Source of the DNA: Clostridiales bacterium
GTDB taxonomy: Bacteria; Bacillota_A; Clostridia; Lachnospirales; Bianqueaceae
NCBI GenBank assembly: GCA_019423265.1
Contig: JAHZBS010000009.1
Coordinates: 1 to 14,859, forward strand
Length of the DNA: 14,859 nucleotides
Direction: 5' to 3'
The position numbers and the translations under genes were made by a program. Below, piece by piece: positions 6,788 to 14,859 of this stretch (positions are counted from its first letter, which is position 1; every line of letters begins with the position of its first letter). The notes below the pieces were generated by a model, which worked only from the letters and a program-made list of their open reading frames with translations, did no database searches and had not been told where the DNA came from.

Positions 6788-7255
6788 ATGCCGGCTACAG
6801 AAAAGAGAACCGCAGAAGAAGGGTACTCCGTTGACGATATCAAGGCCATTATGCGGGAGGCGGCGAGTTTGAGGCTGTCAGAAGTCACCATCGAGGGCCG
6901 GGATACAAAGATCTGCATTAAAACGGGGGCAGCCTATGAGGAAAACGCCATGCCGGCGAGACCCCAGGAACCGGCCTCGCCTGTGAAGGAGACGACGGTT
7001 TTGGATGCATATGGGAAGCTCGTGACAGCGCCCATGGTGGGAACCTTTTACGCGGCGTCAGGCCCCGACACCCCTCCCTTTGTCAAGGTCGGCGATTCTG
7101 TAAAAAAGGGACAGACGCTGTGTATCATCGAGGCTATGAAGCTAATGAACGAGATCGAAAGCGATTATACGGGAATCGTAAAAAAGATTCTTGTCAGCAA
7201 TGAAGCCACAGTCGAGTACGGGCAGCCCTTATTTGAAATCGAAGTAACGGTGTAA
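6788..7255 (+). CDS. accB: Biotin carboxyl carrier protein of acetyl-CoA carboxylase, AccB
   Basis: AccB carries the carboxyl group on a swinging biotin between AccC and AccAD. In this 155-residue protein the biotinyl domain occupies about 78-155. Lys118 in IEAMKLMNE is the biotinylation site, preceded by [18 protein letters not shown]. The Ala/Pro-containing linker (about 50-75) joins it to an N-terminal helical part, [11 protein letters not shown], that binds the biotin carboxylase in other bacteria. The ATG at 6788 has GGAGG (6774-6778) nine bases upstream, within the end of fabF; an out-of-frame ATG at 6783 is ignored. A biotin ligase (BirA) is needed and is not in the window. Placing fabZ between accB and accC is usual for clostridial clusters. 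Confidence 0.94.
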   Translation: MPATEKRTAEEGYSVDDIKAIMREAASLRLSEVTIEGRDTKICIKTGAAYEENAMPARPQEPASPVKETTVLDAYGKLVTAPMVGTFYAASGPDTPPFVKVGDSVKKGQTLCIIEAMKLMNEIESDYTGIVKKILVSNEATVEYGQPLFEIEVTV

Positions 7256-7265
7256 GGAGGCAGCA

Positions 7266-7694
7266 ATGGAACTGGATATTAATCAGATAAAAGAGATTCT
7301 TCCACATCGGTATCCTTTTTTGCTCATTGACCGGATATTGGAATGTGAGCCTGGGAAGATGGCGAGGGCCAGAAAAAATGTGACGATCAACGAGCCTTTC
7401 TTTCAGGGACATTTCCCGGGAAAACCTGTGATGCCAGGAGTGCTGTTGATCGAAGCCATGGCACAGGCCGGGGCGGTGGCGATGCTGTCCTTGGAGGAGA
7501 ATAAAGGGAAGATTGGATTCATGGGCGCCGTCAACAGCGCAAAGTTTAAAAAACAGGTTGTGCCCGGCGATACGTTAGATATTACTGTTGAGATTATCAA
7601 ATGTAAAGGGCCGATTGGCGTCGGCAAGGGGACGGTGACAGTGGACGGCAAGATCGCGGCCGTAGCGGAGTTGACCTTTGCCATCGGACAGTAA
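7266..7694 (+). CDS. fabZ: 3-hydroxyacyl-ACP dehydratase, FabZ
   Basis: FabZ removes water from 3-hydroxyacyl-ACP to give trans-2-enoyl-ACP. This 142-residue single hot-dog protein has the conserved [13 protein letters not shown] opening and the catalytic pair His49 ([11 protein letters not shown]) and Glu63 (LIEAMAQ). AAGGAGG a few bases upstream of the ATG supports the start. It is the only dehydratase in the cluster. No FabA or FabM is present, so any route to unsaturated fatty acids must use FabZ/FabF activities or genes elsewhere. Its product is the substrate of the enoyl reductase that this cluster lacks. Confidence 0.95.
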   Translation: MELDINQIKEILPHRYPFLLIDRILECEPGKMARARKNVTINEPFFQGHFPGKPVMPGVLLIEAMAQAGAVAMLSLEENKGKIGFMGAVNSAKFKKQVVPGDTLDITVEIIKCKGPIGVGKGTVTVDGKIAAVAELTFAIGQ

Positions 7695-7732
7695 CCGAAC
7701 AGGACTTTCACAGTAGAACGGAGGCATATCAC

Positions 7733-9067
7733 GTGTTCAAGAAAGTTTTGGTGGCCAATCGCGGGGAGATTGCAGTTCGAATTATCCGCGCGTGCAGAGA
7801 GATGGGGGTTGAAACGGTTGCAGTCTACTCCACAGCAGATAAGGATGCCCTCCACAGCCAGTTGGCGGACGAGGCGGTCTGCATCGGGGAGGCGTCCGTA
7901 GGTAAGAGCTATCTGAATGTGGTCAATATCATCAGCGCCGCCATCTGCACCGGGTGCGATGCAGTTCACCCGGGCTTTGGCTTTCTATCTGAAAATAGCC
8001 GGTTTGCTGAAATGTGCCAGGAGTGTGGATTGAAATTTATAGGCCCAACGGCCGAGATGATTGACCGCATGGGAAATAAATCCGAAGCCAGAAAAACCAT
8101 GCGGGAGGCGGGAGTGCCTGTCGTACCTGGCTCTGTTGGCGTCGTCTTGGATGTGGAAGAGGCCGTCCAAATTGCAGACGAAATCGGGTATCCGGTCATG
8201 CTAAAGGCATCCGCCGGAGGCGGCGGAAAAGGGATGCGGGAGGCATCAAACCGGGAGGATCTCCGATACCAATTTGCCGCGGCCCAGACGGAAGCGCGCA
8301 ACGCCTTCGGCGACGACGCAATGTATGTTGAAAAGCTGATCGTCAATCCCAAACATATTGAGTTTCAGATTATGGGCGACGCCTACGGAAATGTGGTCCA
8401 TCTGGGCGAACGCGACTGCTCCATCCAGCGAAAGCATCAAAAAGTGCTGGAGGAAGCGCCTTCGGGCATAAGCCCGGAGCTGCGGAGCCAGATGGCGGCC
8501 GACGCGGTGAAAGCGGCGAAGGCCATCCGCTACGAGAGCGCCGGTACAGTGGAGTTCCTGCTGGACAAGGACGGACGCTATTATTTCATCGAGATGAACA
8601 CGCGCATTCAGGTGGAACATCCCATTACGGAAATGGTAACGGGAATCGATATTATGAAGGAGCAGATCCGCGTGGCGGCAGGGGAGCCGTTGTCCTTCAG
8701 CCAGAGGGATGTGCGGATCGAGGGGCACTCCATCGAGTGCAGAATCAATGCCGAGGACCCGGAACACGGATTCAGGCCGTGTCCCGGTACGGTCGGACAG
8801 CTTTATGTGCCCGGAGGGTTTGGGGTGCGGGTGGACAGCGCTGTGTATTCGGGATATACGATTCCTCCTTTCTATGACAGCATGATCGCAAAGTTAATTG
8901 TACACGCCAAGGACCGTCAAACCGCCATCCTGCGGATGAAGAGAGCCCTGGGGGAATTCGTGGTGGAAGGGATCACAACCAATATCGAATTTCAATATCA
9001 GATTTTAAATAACCCCGCGTACCGCAGCGGTGCGTTCGATACGGGTTTTATTGAGAACGAAATGTAG
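7733..9067 (+). CDS. accC: Biotin carboxylase of acetyl-CoA carboxylase, AccC
   Basis: AccC carboxylates biotin on AccB using ATP and bicarbonate. The 444-residue protein opens with the family signature FKKVLVANRGEIAVRIIRA. It has the ATP-grasp glycine loop KASAGGGGKGMR (158-169) and the catalytic IEMNTRIQVEHP block with Glu287, Asn289, Arg291 and Glu295, plus a C-terminal biotin carboxylase domain from about 330. It starts at a GTG (7733) with GGAGG eight bases upstream; no ATG fits the conserved N-terminus. Length is typical of a stand-alone AccC, so this is not a pyruvate carboxylase fragment, which also fits its place between fabZ and accD. Confidence 0.96.
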   Translation: MFKKVLVANRGEIAVRIIRACREMGVETVAVYSTADKDALHSQLADEAVCIGEASVGKSYLNVVNIISAAICTGCDAVHPGFGFLSENSRFAEMCQECGLKFIGPTAEMIDRMGNKSEARKTMREAGVPVVPGSVGVVLDVEEAVQIADEIGYPVMLKASAGGGGKGMREASNREDLRYQFAAAQTEARNAFGDDAMYVEKLIVNPKHIEFQIMGDAYGNVVHLGERDCSIQRKHQKVLEEAPSGISPELRSQMAADAVKAAKAIRYESAGTVEFLLDKDGRYYFIEMNTRIQVEHPITEMVTGIDIMKEQIRVAAGEPLSFSQRDVRIEGHSIECRINAEDPEHGFRPCPGTVGQLYVPGGFGVRVDSAVYSGYTIPPFYDSMIAKLIVHAKDRQTAILRMKRALGEFVVEGITTNIEFQYQILNNPAYRSGAFDTGFIENEM

Positions 9068-9096
9068 TACAGCGCCCCGGAGGAGTGTGATCGGCA

Positions 9097-10035
9097 ATGC
9101 AGTTGAAGGATCTATTTAAAAAGACAAATTATATCTCCTTAGGCCCGGTGGAGAACGCGGGCCAGGAAGCGGAGGAAGCCGTCCGCAAGCAAACGAAGAA
9201 AACAGCCAGAAATCAGGGGATCAAAAAGCTGGAGGCGGGGCCAATGTTGACGCCCTTCTGCAAGTGCCCGGGCTGTCACCAGATGTTGTATATCCGGGAT
9301 GTGGAAGACAGTCTATCCGTATGTCCGGAATGCGGCTATCATTTCCGCCTGGATGCGAAGATGCGCATTGCCATCACGGTTGACGAGGGCTCGTTTGAAG
9401 AATGGGACGCCGATGTGGAGTCCGTTAATGTCCTAGATTTCCCGGGTTATACGGAAAAATTAGAAGTGCAGCGGAAGAAAACGGGGCTGCGCTCCGCCGT
9501 CGTGACGGGACGGTGCGCCATTGGCGGTCACCGGTGTGCGGTGGCCGTTATGGACAGCCGCTTTATGATGGGCAGCATGGGGCAGGCGGTGGGAGAAAAG
9601 ATCACGCGGGCCATCGAGCGGGCCACAGAGCAAAAAATGCCGGTGGTCATTTTTACAGCCTCCGGCGGCGCTAGAATGCAGGAGGGAATTTTTTCGCTCA
9701 TGCAGATGGCGAAGACCTCATCCGCCCTGGCGTGTCATAATCAGGCGGGGCAGCTGTGCATAACCGTATTGACGGATCCCACCACAGGGGGTGTGACGGC
9801 CAGCTTCGCCATGCTGGGCGATATCATCCTGGCGGAGCCGGGAGCTCTCATTGGATTCGCGGGGCGCCGCGTCATTGAGCAGACGATCAAGGAGACGATC
9901 CCTGATGAGTTCCAGACGGCAGAATTTCTAAAAAAGCATGGATTTGTGGATTCCATCGTTCCAAGGGGAGAGATGAGGGAGACGCTGGCGCAGCTGCTGG
10001 CGATGCATGAGGGGGGGAATTCCCGTGGAGAATAA
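9097..10035 (+). CDS. accD: Acetyl-CoA carboxylase carboxyltransferase beta subunit, AccD
   Basis: AccD and AccA form the carboxyltransferase that moves CO2 from carboxybiotin to acetyl-CoA. The 312-residue protein has a four-cysteine zinc ribbon (Cys57, Cys60, Cys76, Cys79) followed by the crotonase-like fold, with [10 protein letters not shown] and [16 protein letters not shown] motifs. The N-terminal part before the zinc site (about 50 Lys/Glu-rich residues) is longer than in E. coli, where the first zinc Cys is near residue 27. GGAGGAG about 12 bases upstream serves as a somewhat distant ribosome site. Its 3' end overlaps accA by 11 bases and contains a run of seven G residues (10011-10017). 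Confidence 0.95.
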   Translation: MQLKDLFKKTNYISLGPVENAGQEAEEAVRKQTKKTARNQGIKKLEAGPMLTPFCKCPGCHQMLYIRDVEDSLSVCPECGYHFRLDAKMRIAITVDEGSFEEWDADVESVNVLDFPGYTEKLEVQRKKTGLRSAVVTGRCAIGGHRCAVAVMDSRFMMGSMGQAVGEKITRAIERATEQKMPVVIFTASGGARMQEGIFSLMQMAKTSSALACHNQAGQLCITVLTDPTTGGVTASFAMLGDIILAEPGALIGFAGRRVIEQTIKETIPDEFQTAEFLKKHGFVDSIVPRGEMRETLAQLLAMHEGGNSRGE

Positions 10036-10828
10036 AAAGAACCATATCAGCTCATGGGAGCGAGTCTGCCTGGCCAGAATGCAGGGACGGCCCACATCGG
10101 CGGAGTATATCGATGGGATCTTTGATCATTTTATAGAGCTCCACGGAGACCGGCAGTACGGGGATGATGCGGCCATTATTGGGGGCTTAGATATGTTTCA
10201 CGGGCAGCCGGTTACCGTCATTGGACAGCAGAAGGGGCGCAACACAAAAGAGAATTTGGAGCGCAATTTTGGAATGCCTCATCCCGAGGGGTACCGCAAA
10301 GCGCTCCGCCTGATGAAGCAGGCGGAGAAATTTCACCGCCCTGTGATATGCTTTGTGGATACGTCCGGCGCCTATTGCGGCGTCGGCGCCGAGGAGCGGG
10401 GTCAGGGGGAGGCGATTGCCCGGAACCTGTGGGAGATGGCAGTGCTGAGGACGCCGATTATCTCCATCATCATCGGGGAAGCGGAGAGCGGAGGCGCGCT
10501 AGCCATGGCTGTCGCCAACCGGGTCTGGATGCTGGAGAACGCCATATATTCAATTTTATCCCCGGAGGGATTTGCCAGCATCTTGTGGAAAGACTCATCG
10601 CGGGCTCAGGAGGCGGCGTCGGTCTGCAAGCTGACAGCAGCGCAGCTGTATCGCTTTGGCGTCATCGACATGGTCCTCCAGGAGCCTGAGGGCGGATGCC
10701 ATGTGGATAAACCTGCGATGATGGCCACCATCGACGGACTGTTGGCCAAAGAGTTGAAGGAGTTGACACAGTTGAGCGGCGATGCGCTGGTCGAGCAGCG
10801 GCAGCAAAAATTTCGATTTGCATTCTAA
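10025..10828 (+). CDS. accA: Acetyl-CoA carboxylase carboxyltransferase alpha subunit, AccA
   Basis: This is the partner of AccD in the carboxyltransferase. The 267-residue product has the family blocks [59 protein letters not shown], and [10 protein letters not shown]. It is shorter than E. coli AccA (319) because it lacks most of the N-terminal helical extension, as is common in clostridia. The GTG at 10025 is preferred because the G-rich AGGGGGGG at 10010-10017 is a suitable ribosome site 7 bases upstream. An in-frame ATG at 10007 has no such site. The 11-base overlap with accD implies translational coupling, which would keep the two subunits balanced. The frame is +1 relative to accD. Confidence 0.93.
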   Translation: MENKKNHISSWERVCLARMQGRPTSAEYIDGIFDHFIELHGDRQYGDDAAIIGGLDMFHGQPVTVIGQQKGRNTKENLERNFGMPHPEGYRKALRLMKQAEKFHRPVICFVDTSGAYCGVGAEERGQGEAIARNLWEMAVLRTPIISIIIGEAESGGALAMAVANRVWMLENAIYSILSPEGFASILWKDSSRAQEAASVCKLTAAQLYRFGVIDMVLQEPEGGCHVDKPAMMATIDGLLAKELKELTQLSGDALVEQRQQKFRFAF

Positions 10829-10850
10829 CCAGAGAAAGGAAATCAGAGGA

Positions 10851-13016
10851 ATGGGAGAGGATAGACAGGGGACGGATTTAATTGCCCGGCAGCTGGCGGC
10901 GGAATTCAAGCTGGAAGCTTGGCAGGTGGACAATGTTCTGGCCCTGATTGGGGAGGGAAACACAATTCCCTTTATTGCCCGTTATCGAAAAGAGAAGACA
11001 GGCTCCATGAGCGATGAAGTCCTGCGGGATTTTTCTGAGCGCCTGACGTACCTTCAAAATCTGGAAGCCAAAAAAGAGCAGGTTATGGGGACGATAGAGG
11101 AACAGGGGAAGTTGACGCCAGAGTTAAAGGAACAGATCTGCAGGGCTGCCACACTGGTGGAAGTGGAGGACCTGTACCGACCTTACCGGCCGAAGCGCAG
11201 AACGAGGGCCACCATTGCGAAGGAGCGTGGTCTGGAACCTCTTGCCATGATCTTGTGGCAACAGGACGATAGAACGGATATGAACACCCTTGCCGAGGCT
11301 TACGTGGATGGGGAGAAGGATGTGGCCACAGTACACGACGCGCTGCAAGGGGCGAAGGATATTATGGCGGAGCTGGTGGCGGATGAGGCAGAGTATCGAA
11401 AGCAGATCCGCAGCCTGACCGCGGCAAAAGGACTGCTGACGGCGAAGGCCAAGAATCCCGACGCCACATCCGTCTATGAGATGTACTACGATTATCAGGA
11501 GCCGGTCCAGAGAGTGGCAGGGCATCGGATTTTGGCGCTGAATCGCGGGGAAGCGGAAAAGATCCTATCCGTGAGCATTGAGGCGCCCACAGAGGAAATC
11601 TTGCAGTATCTGGAAAAACAGATGATCCGCGGGGAAGCGCGCAGGGAGCTTCTTGAAGAGGTGATTGAGGACGCCTACAAGCGCCTGATCGCGCCATCCA
11701 TTGAGAATGAGATTCGGGGTGAGCTGACGGAAAAGGCCCAGGACGGCGCCATCCATGTCTTTGGAAAAAATCTGACGCAGCTCTTAATGCAGCCCCCCAT
11801 CGCCGGAAAAACGGTTTTAGGTTTAGACCCCGCATTTCGAACGGGATGCAAGCTGGCGGTGGTGGACGCCACAGGAAAGGTGTTGGACACAGCCGTGATC
11901 TATCCAACCTCCGGCCCAGGGCGGATCCCGGAAGCAAAGCAGAAGCTAAAACAGTTGATTGCAAAGCATCATGTGGACATCATTGCCATCGGGAATGGGA
12001 CGGCTTCACGGGAATCGGAAATGTTTGTGGTGGAAACGTTGAAGGAGATTTCGGACCATGTCTCCTATATCATCGTCAATGAGGCGGGGGCTAGCGTATA
12101 TTCAGCCTCCAAGCTGGGAACAGAGGAATTCCCCAACTTCGATGTGGCCCTGCGCAGCGCTGTCTCCATCGGTAGACGCCTTCAGGACCCGCTGGCGGAG
12201 CTGGTGAAGATTGATCCCAAGTCCATTGGCGTCGGTCAGTATCAGCACGACATGAATCAGGCGAAGCTCAGCGAGGCATTGACCGGCGTTGTGGAGGACT
12301 GTGTGAACAAAGTCGGCGTCGATGTGAACACCGCTTCTCCGTCGCTGTTGTCTTATATTTCTGGGATCAGCAAAACTGTGGCAAAAAATATTGTGACCTA
12401 CCGGGAGGAGACGGGGAGATTTCGTGACCGGCGCGACCTGCTGAAAGTCAGCAAGCTTGGACCGAAAGCCTATGAACAGTGCGCCGGATTCCTGCGGATA
12501 CAGGGCGGGGACAACCCGCTGGACAATACGGCGGTCCATCCTGAGTCCTATGAGGCGGCTCAGAAGCTTCTATCTCTGCTGGGATACTCTCTGGAGGATG
12601 TGCGGAGCGGAGGAATCGCCCAGATTCAGAACCAGCTGCGGGGCCAGGATGAGGAGAGGGCGGCTTCCCAGATTGGCGTGGGGATTCCCACCCTCAAGGA
12701 CATTCTGAGCGAGCTGGCCAAGCCCGGCCGGGACCCGCGGGATGAGGCGCCCGCCCCGATTCTGCGGACGGATGTCCTGGAGATGAAGGATCTGCGGGAG
12801 GGCATGGTTCTAAAGGGAACGGTCCGCAATGTCATCGATTTTGGGGTTTTTGTGGATATCGGCGTCCACCAGGACGGCCTCGTCCACATCTCGCAGCTCA
12901 GCAATAAATTTGTCAAGCATCCCCTGGATGTGGTTTCCGTGGGGGATGTGGTGGATGTAAAGGTGATCAGCCTCGATTTAGAGCGGAAGCGGATTGGCTT
13001 ATCCATGAGGCTTTAG
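10851..13016 (+). CDS. tex: Tex-family RNA-binding transcription accessory protein
   Basis: Tex is a conserved cytoplasmic nucleic-acid-binding protein linked to transcription and RNA metabolism, and its precise role in Firmicutes is open. In the 721-residue product the order is a helical Tex N-terminal region (about 1-300; NTIPFIARYRKEKTG near 37-51), a YqgF/RNase H-like domain from about 322 (GLDPAFRTGCKLAVVD), helix-hairpin-helix motifs around 495-555 (SYISGISKTVAKNIV), and a C-terminal S1 domain about 645-721 (VIDFGVFVDIGVHQDGLVH). Length and order match the family. The ATG at 10851 gives the usual start; an in-frame ATG at 10782 lies inside accA. The ribosome site is mediocre (AAAGGAAA 11 bases away, or AGAGGA very close). 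The 22-base gap to accA with no terminator suggests shared transcription with the acc genes. Confidence 0.95.
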   Translation: MGEDRQGTDLIARQLAAEFKLEAWQVDNVLALIGEGNTIPFIARYRKEKTGSMSDEVLRDFSERLTYLQNLEAKKEQVMGTIEEQGKLTPELKEQICRAATLVEVEDLYRPYRPKRRTRATIAKERGLEPLAMILWQQDDRTDMNTLAEAYVDGEKDVATVHDALQGAKDIMAELVADEAEYRKQIRSLTAAKGLLTAKAKNPDATSVYEMYYDYQEPVQRVAGHRILALNRGEAEKILSVSIEAPTEEILQYLEKQMIRGEARRELLEEVIEDAYKRLIAPSIENEIRGELTEKAQDGAIHVFGKNLTQLLMQPPIAGKTVLGLDPAFRTGCKLAVVDATGKVLDTAVIYPTSGPGRIPEAKQKLKQLIAKHHVDIIAIGNGTASRESEMFVVETLKEISDHVSYIIVNEAGASVYSASKLGTEEFPNFDVALRSAVSIGRRLQDPLAELVKIDPKSIGVGQYQHDMNQAKLSEALTGVVEDCVNKVGVDVNTASPSLLSYISGISKTVAKNIVTYREETGRFRDRRDLLKVSKLGPKAYEQCAGFLRIQGGDNPLDNTAVHPESYEAAQKLLSLLGYSLEDVRSGGIAQIQNQLRGQDEERAASQIGVGIPTLKDILSELAKPGRDPRDEAPAPILRTDVLEMKDLREGMVLKGTVRNVIDFGVFVDIGVHQDGLVHISQLSNKFVKHPLDVVSVGDVVDVKVISLDLERKRIGLSMRL

Positions 13017-13019
13017 GCT

Positions 13020-13742
13020 ATGGATGCGTCGAAACCGGTGGGCGTCAATGCATTTGCCCTGAAAGTGCTGGCGATTGTGGCCATGACTATGGATCACACA
13101 GCATACATCTTTTATGAAGCGCTGGGAGGCTGGGCCATCTGGATGCGGGTCATTGGCCGCTGGACTTTTCCCATTATGGCCTTTCTGCTGACAGAGGGGT
13201 TGGAAAAAACTCGCAATATAGGCCGTTATGCAGCCCGGCTGGCAGTGTTTGCGATACTGAGTATGCTTCCCTTCTATTTTGTCTTTGGGGATTGGAAGAA
13301 TGTTCTCTTTACCCTCCTGGGCGGACTCCTGCTCCTGTGGGGGCAGAAAGAGATCCGAGCCCGAGTGCCCTGGTTGCCGGAGTGGCTGTTGCAGATCGGG
13401 TTTGGCGGCCTGGCCATATGCCTTGCCATCCTCATGGGCGGTTTTGACTGGGGGTTCCCCGGGATACTGGCAATCTACTGTATTGGCCAGGTCAAGGGGA
13501 AACCGTACTGGCTCCAGGGGCTGATTGGCTGCGGCGTCCTTACCGCCGGGCTGATCGTTTCCCAGGGGACGGCGGTGACGGAATCCTACCTGCTCTTTAT
13601 CAGCGGCTTGTGGGGCGCCTGGATTTGGCTGAGCTTGTATAATGGACAGCGGGGGCGCGGAATGAAATATTTCTTCTATGCCTACTACCCGCTTCATCTG
13701 CTGGCGCTATATGGCGTCATTTGGTTGACGGCCCGGTTGTGA
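13020..13742 (+). CDS. TraX-family multi-spanning membrane protein
   Basis: A 240-residue very hydrophobic protein with about seven to eight predicted membrane segments. The N-terminal block ALKVLAIVAMTMDHTAYIF followed by RVIGRWTFPIMAFLLTEGLEKTRN is the hallmark of the TraX family (F-plasmid TraX acetylates pilin; the family is related to membrane acyltransferases). Chromosomal TraX-like proteins are common in Firmicutes and their substrates are unknown, so no reaction is assigned. The conserved MDH and FP-AFLL-EG motifs are intact. The ATG is three bases after the tex stop, with GAGG (13007-13010) nine bases upstream inside tex, so translation is probably coupled to tex. No conjugation genes are nearby, which argues against a plasmid transfer role. 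Confidence 0.85.
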   Translation: MDASKPVGVNAFALKVLAIVAMTMDHTAYIFYEALGGWAIWMRVIGRWTFPIMAFLLTEGLEKTRNIGRYAARLAVFAILSMLPFYFVFGDWKNVLFTLLGGLLLLWGQKEIRARVPWLPEWLLQIGFGGLAICLAILMGGFDWGFPGILAIYCIGQVKGKPYWLQGLIGCGVLTAGLIVSQGTAVTESYLLFISGLWGAWIWLSLYNGQRGRGMKYFFYAYYPLHLLALYGVIWLTARL

Positions 13743-13751
13743 TTGCAAAAT

Positions 13752-13795
13752 AAAATCACCCCACAGAGGTTTCATCCCTCTGGCAGGGTGATTTT
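13752..13795. terminator. Bidirectional intrinsic terminator
   Basis: AAAATCACCC (13752-13761) pairs with GGGTGATTTT (13786-13795), and CAGAGG (13764-13769) pairs with CCTCTG (13777-13782) inside. T-rich sequence follows on both strands (TTTTGTTT on +, ATTTTATTTT on -). It lies between two convergent genes and ends both the fab/acc/tex/traX run and the TSCPD gene. Confidence 0.92.
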
Positions 13796-13823
13796 GTTTG
13801 TGTACATGGAACTTGGATCGGAG

Positions 13824-14069
13824 CTATTGTTTGGCGGCCTGTTCCAGAGCTTTTGCCAGCTGATCGGGACATGACGTTCCCTTGCCGCCGCACCGGACGC
13901 CCTTTAGACGCGAGACAGCGTCGTCCACGTCCATACCCTCCACCAAGCGGGATATGCCTTGGGTATTTCCATTGCAGCCCCCATGGAAAGTCACATGGGT
14001 AATTTTATGGTCAACGATGTCAAAATCAATCTGGCTAGAGCAGACACCGCTGGTTTTATAGCGATACAT
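13824..14069 (-). CDS. Stand-alone TSCPD-domain protein (TIGR03905-like)
   Basis: An 81-residue protein that is essentially one TSCPD domain. The motif TSCPD is at 65-69, and other cysteines at 10, 32 and 60 (GVC, GGCNGNT, VRCGGKG) could bind metal or form a redox cluster. TSCPD domains otherwise form the C-terminus of many B12-dependent ribonucleotide reductases; the function of free-standing copies is not established, and none is assigned here. The start is very well supported by a perfect AAGGAGGTG (14075-14083 on the complementary strand) five bases before the ATG. It shares its direction with the upstream LacI-type gene but has its own -10-like element in the 61-base gap, so it may be transcribed separately. 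Confidence 0.88.
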   Translation of the reverse strand: MYRYKTSGVCSSQIDFDIVDHKITHVTFHGGCNGNTQGISRLVEGMDVDDAVSRLKGVRCGGKGTSCPDQLAKALEQAAKQ

Positions 14070-14089
14070 ATAAACACCTCCTTCCAGGA

Positions 14090-14098
14090 ATTATAGCA
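14090..14098 (-). promoter_or_regulatory. Candidate extended -10 promoter for the TSCPD gene
   Basis: On the - strand TGC-TATAAT forms a consensus extended -10 element about 20 bases before the ATG of the TSCPD gene. No convincing -35 is seen; the region upstream is T-rich. The start point would fall near 14083, so the ribosome site would lie at the very 5' end of the message, which is unusual and lowers confidence. Confidence 0.4.
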
Positions 14099-14130
14099 GA
14101 TTGGCGGGAAAAAGAAAAGGAAAAAATGCG

Positions 14131-14859
14131 CTATAGAGTGCGAACCGAGTCCCGCTCCACCAGTGTCGGCTCCAATGTGACGGAGGCGCGGGGCTTTGTG
14201 GGCTCCTCGATACTTTCTACTAGCATACGGGTCGATAGGCTTCCCATGTTATAGGTACATTGGTCGATGGTGGTCAGGCGGGGCGAGGAGATTTCGGAGT
14301 AGGGGATGTTGTCAAAGCCGATGATGGAGACATCCTGAGGGACGGACAGGCCGGCGGACTGGAAGGTCCGAATTGCGCCCAGGGCCGTCATATCATTGAC
14401 GCAGACATAACCCGTGGGCCGGTCTTCCATGCCGATAAAATATGTAGCGGCGGCGCGGCCGTTTTCAAACTCATAGATCCGCGTATCGTCCCGCTCTGTC
14501 TCAGATAGGCAGATATCCCGGGGGATCTCCCGAATATGGTGATCCGTCAGAGCTTGGCGGTATCCTTCCAGCATCCGGATACGGCTGGAGCGGTCCAGGG
14601 GAGCGCCGATAAAACCGATCCGGCGGTGATGATGCTCGATCAGGAAGCGGGTTGCCATGTAGGCGCCCTGGTAAAAATTAAAGCCAACTTTCACGCAGTC
14701 CACGTCCAAATCCTGCTCCATCAGGATCACTTGGCAACCGTGCTCTATGGCGCGGCGGATGGGTTCTGTATGATTGCCGATGCTGACTAACAAAATGCCG
14801 CACACTTGCTTAGCCATTAGGGTGTTAATATTTTTTTCTTCAATCTCTGGTTTGCGGTA
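14131..14859 (-). CDS. LacI/GalR-family transcriptional repressor, partial (N-terminus outside the window)
   Basis: The reading frame is open from the stop at 14131 to the window edge at 14859, giving 242 residues. These are the periplasmic-binding-protein-like effector domain of a LacI/GalR regulator: GILLVSIGNHTEPI, GAYMATRFLIEHHHRRIGFIGAP, MLEGYRQAL, AAATYF, PTGYVCVNDMTALGAIRTFQSAGLSVPQDVSIIGFDNIPYSEISSPRLTTIDQ and the C-terminal MG-L-ML-ESIEEP. The ATG at 14817 is internal: the 14 codons upstream remain in frame and fit the hinge-side sequence. The DNA-binding helix-turn-helix would be off-window. GFDNIPYSEISSPRLTTI is the typical LacI C-terminal signature. The effector, probably a sugar, cannot be named, and no sugar-use genes lie in the window. 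No clear terminator follows it. Confidence 0.9.
   Translation of the reverse strand, partial: YRKPEIEEKNINTLMAKQVCGILLVSIGNHTEPIRRAIEHGCQVILMEQDLDVDCVKVGFNFYQGAYMATRFLIEHHHRRIGFIGAPLDRSSRIRMLEGYRQALTDHHIREIPRDICLSETERDDTRIYEFENGRAAATYFIGMEDRPTGYVCVNDMTALGAIRTFQSAGLSVPQDVSIIGFDNIPYSEISSPRLTTIDQCTYNMGSLSTRMLVESIEEPTKPRASVTLEPTLVERDSVRTL

Noticed and set aside
10007..10024. ATG at 10007 as the accA start
   Set aside because: It has no ribosome site upstream. The GTG at 10025 follows a G-rich site at suitable distance and gives the usual short clostridial N-terminus.
14099..14140. Terminator after the LacI-type gene on the - strand
   Set aside because: T-rich stretches follow the stop, but only a three-pair stem (CGC with GCG) can form before them, which is too weak to call.
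1..14859. Mobile element, phage, CRISPR, tRNA or defence system
   Set aside because: I found no transposase, integrase, regularly spaced repeats, tRNA-like folds or defence gene families. The TraX-like protein alone does not indicate a conjugative element.

Overview
The window reads as chromosomal DNA of a moderately GC-rich member of the Clostridia (Firmicutes), most likely near the Lachnospiraceae. The pointers are strong Gram-positive Shine-Dalgarno sites, a MarR-type FabT regulator heading a fatty acid synthesis (FAS II) cluster, the stand-alone TSCPD protein, and an opening gene that resembles a clostridial domain of unknown function. The lineage is inferred from gene content and was not tested by any search.

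Layout. Bases 16-1317 hold a two-domain protein of unknown function with a long Pro/Glu-rich linker. A 390-base gap (1318-1707) follows. It contains a weak terminator, a candidate promoter for a short (~155 nt) transcript, a strong intrinsic terminator, and a consensus sigma-A promoter with a FabT-type operator. From 1708 to 10828 all genes are on the + strand in the order fabT, fabH, acpP, fabD, fabG, fabF, accB, fabZ, accC, accD, accA. Gaps are short and there are several stop/start near-contacts. A second promoter with a perfect 7-3-7 FabT-type palindrome lies between fabT and fabH. After accA, with no terminator visible, come tex (a YqgF/HhH/S1 RNA-binding protein) and a TraX-family membrane protein. 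A bidirectional terminator at 13752-13795 closes the run. On the - strand are a small TSCPD-domain protein and the effector-binding part of a LacI-type repressor cut off by the window end.

How the genes work together. AccABCD makes malonyl-CoA. FabD moves the malonyl group to holo-ACP (acpP). FabH starts chains, FabF elongates, FabG reduces the 3-keto group and FabZ dehydrates. The step absent here is the last one: no enoyl-ACP reductase (FabK, FabI, FabL or FabV type) is encoded, although in related clusters fabK commonly sits between acpP and fabD. That slot instead holds about 150 noncoding bases with a strong hairpin. FabT is expected to repress both its own promoter and the fabH promoter, probably with long-chain acyl-ACP as co-repressor as in streptococci.

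I see no phage, transposon, CRISPR or defence genes and no obvious new system. The points most worth checking are the missing enoyl reductase, the two FabT operators, the unusually long FabH, the acpP-fabD hairpin, the candidate short transcript at 1385-1539, and the apparent read-through from lipid synthesis genes into tex and traX.
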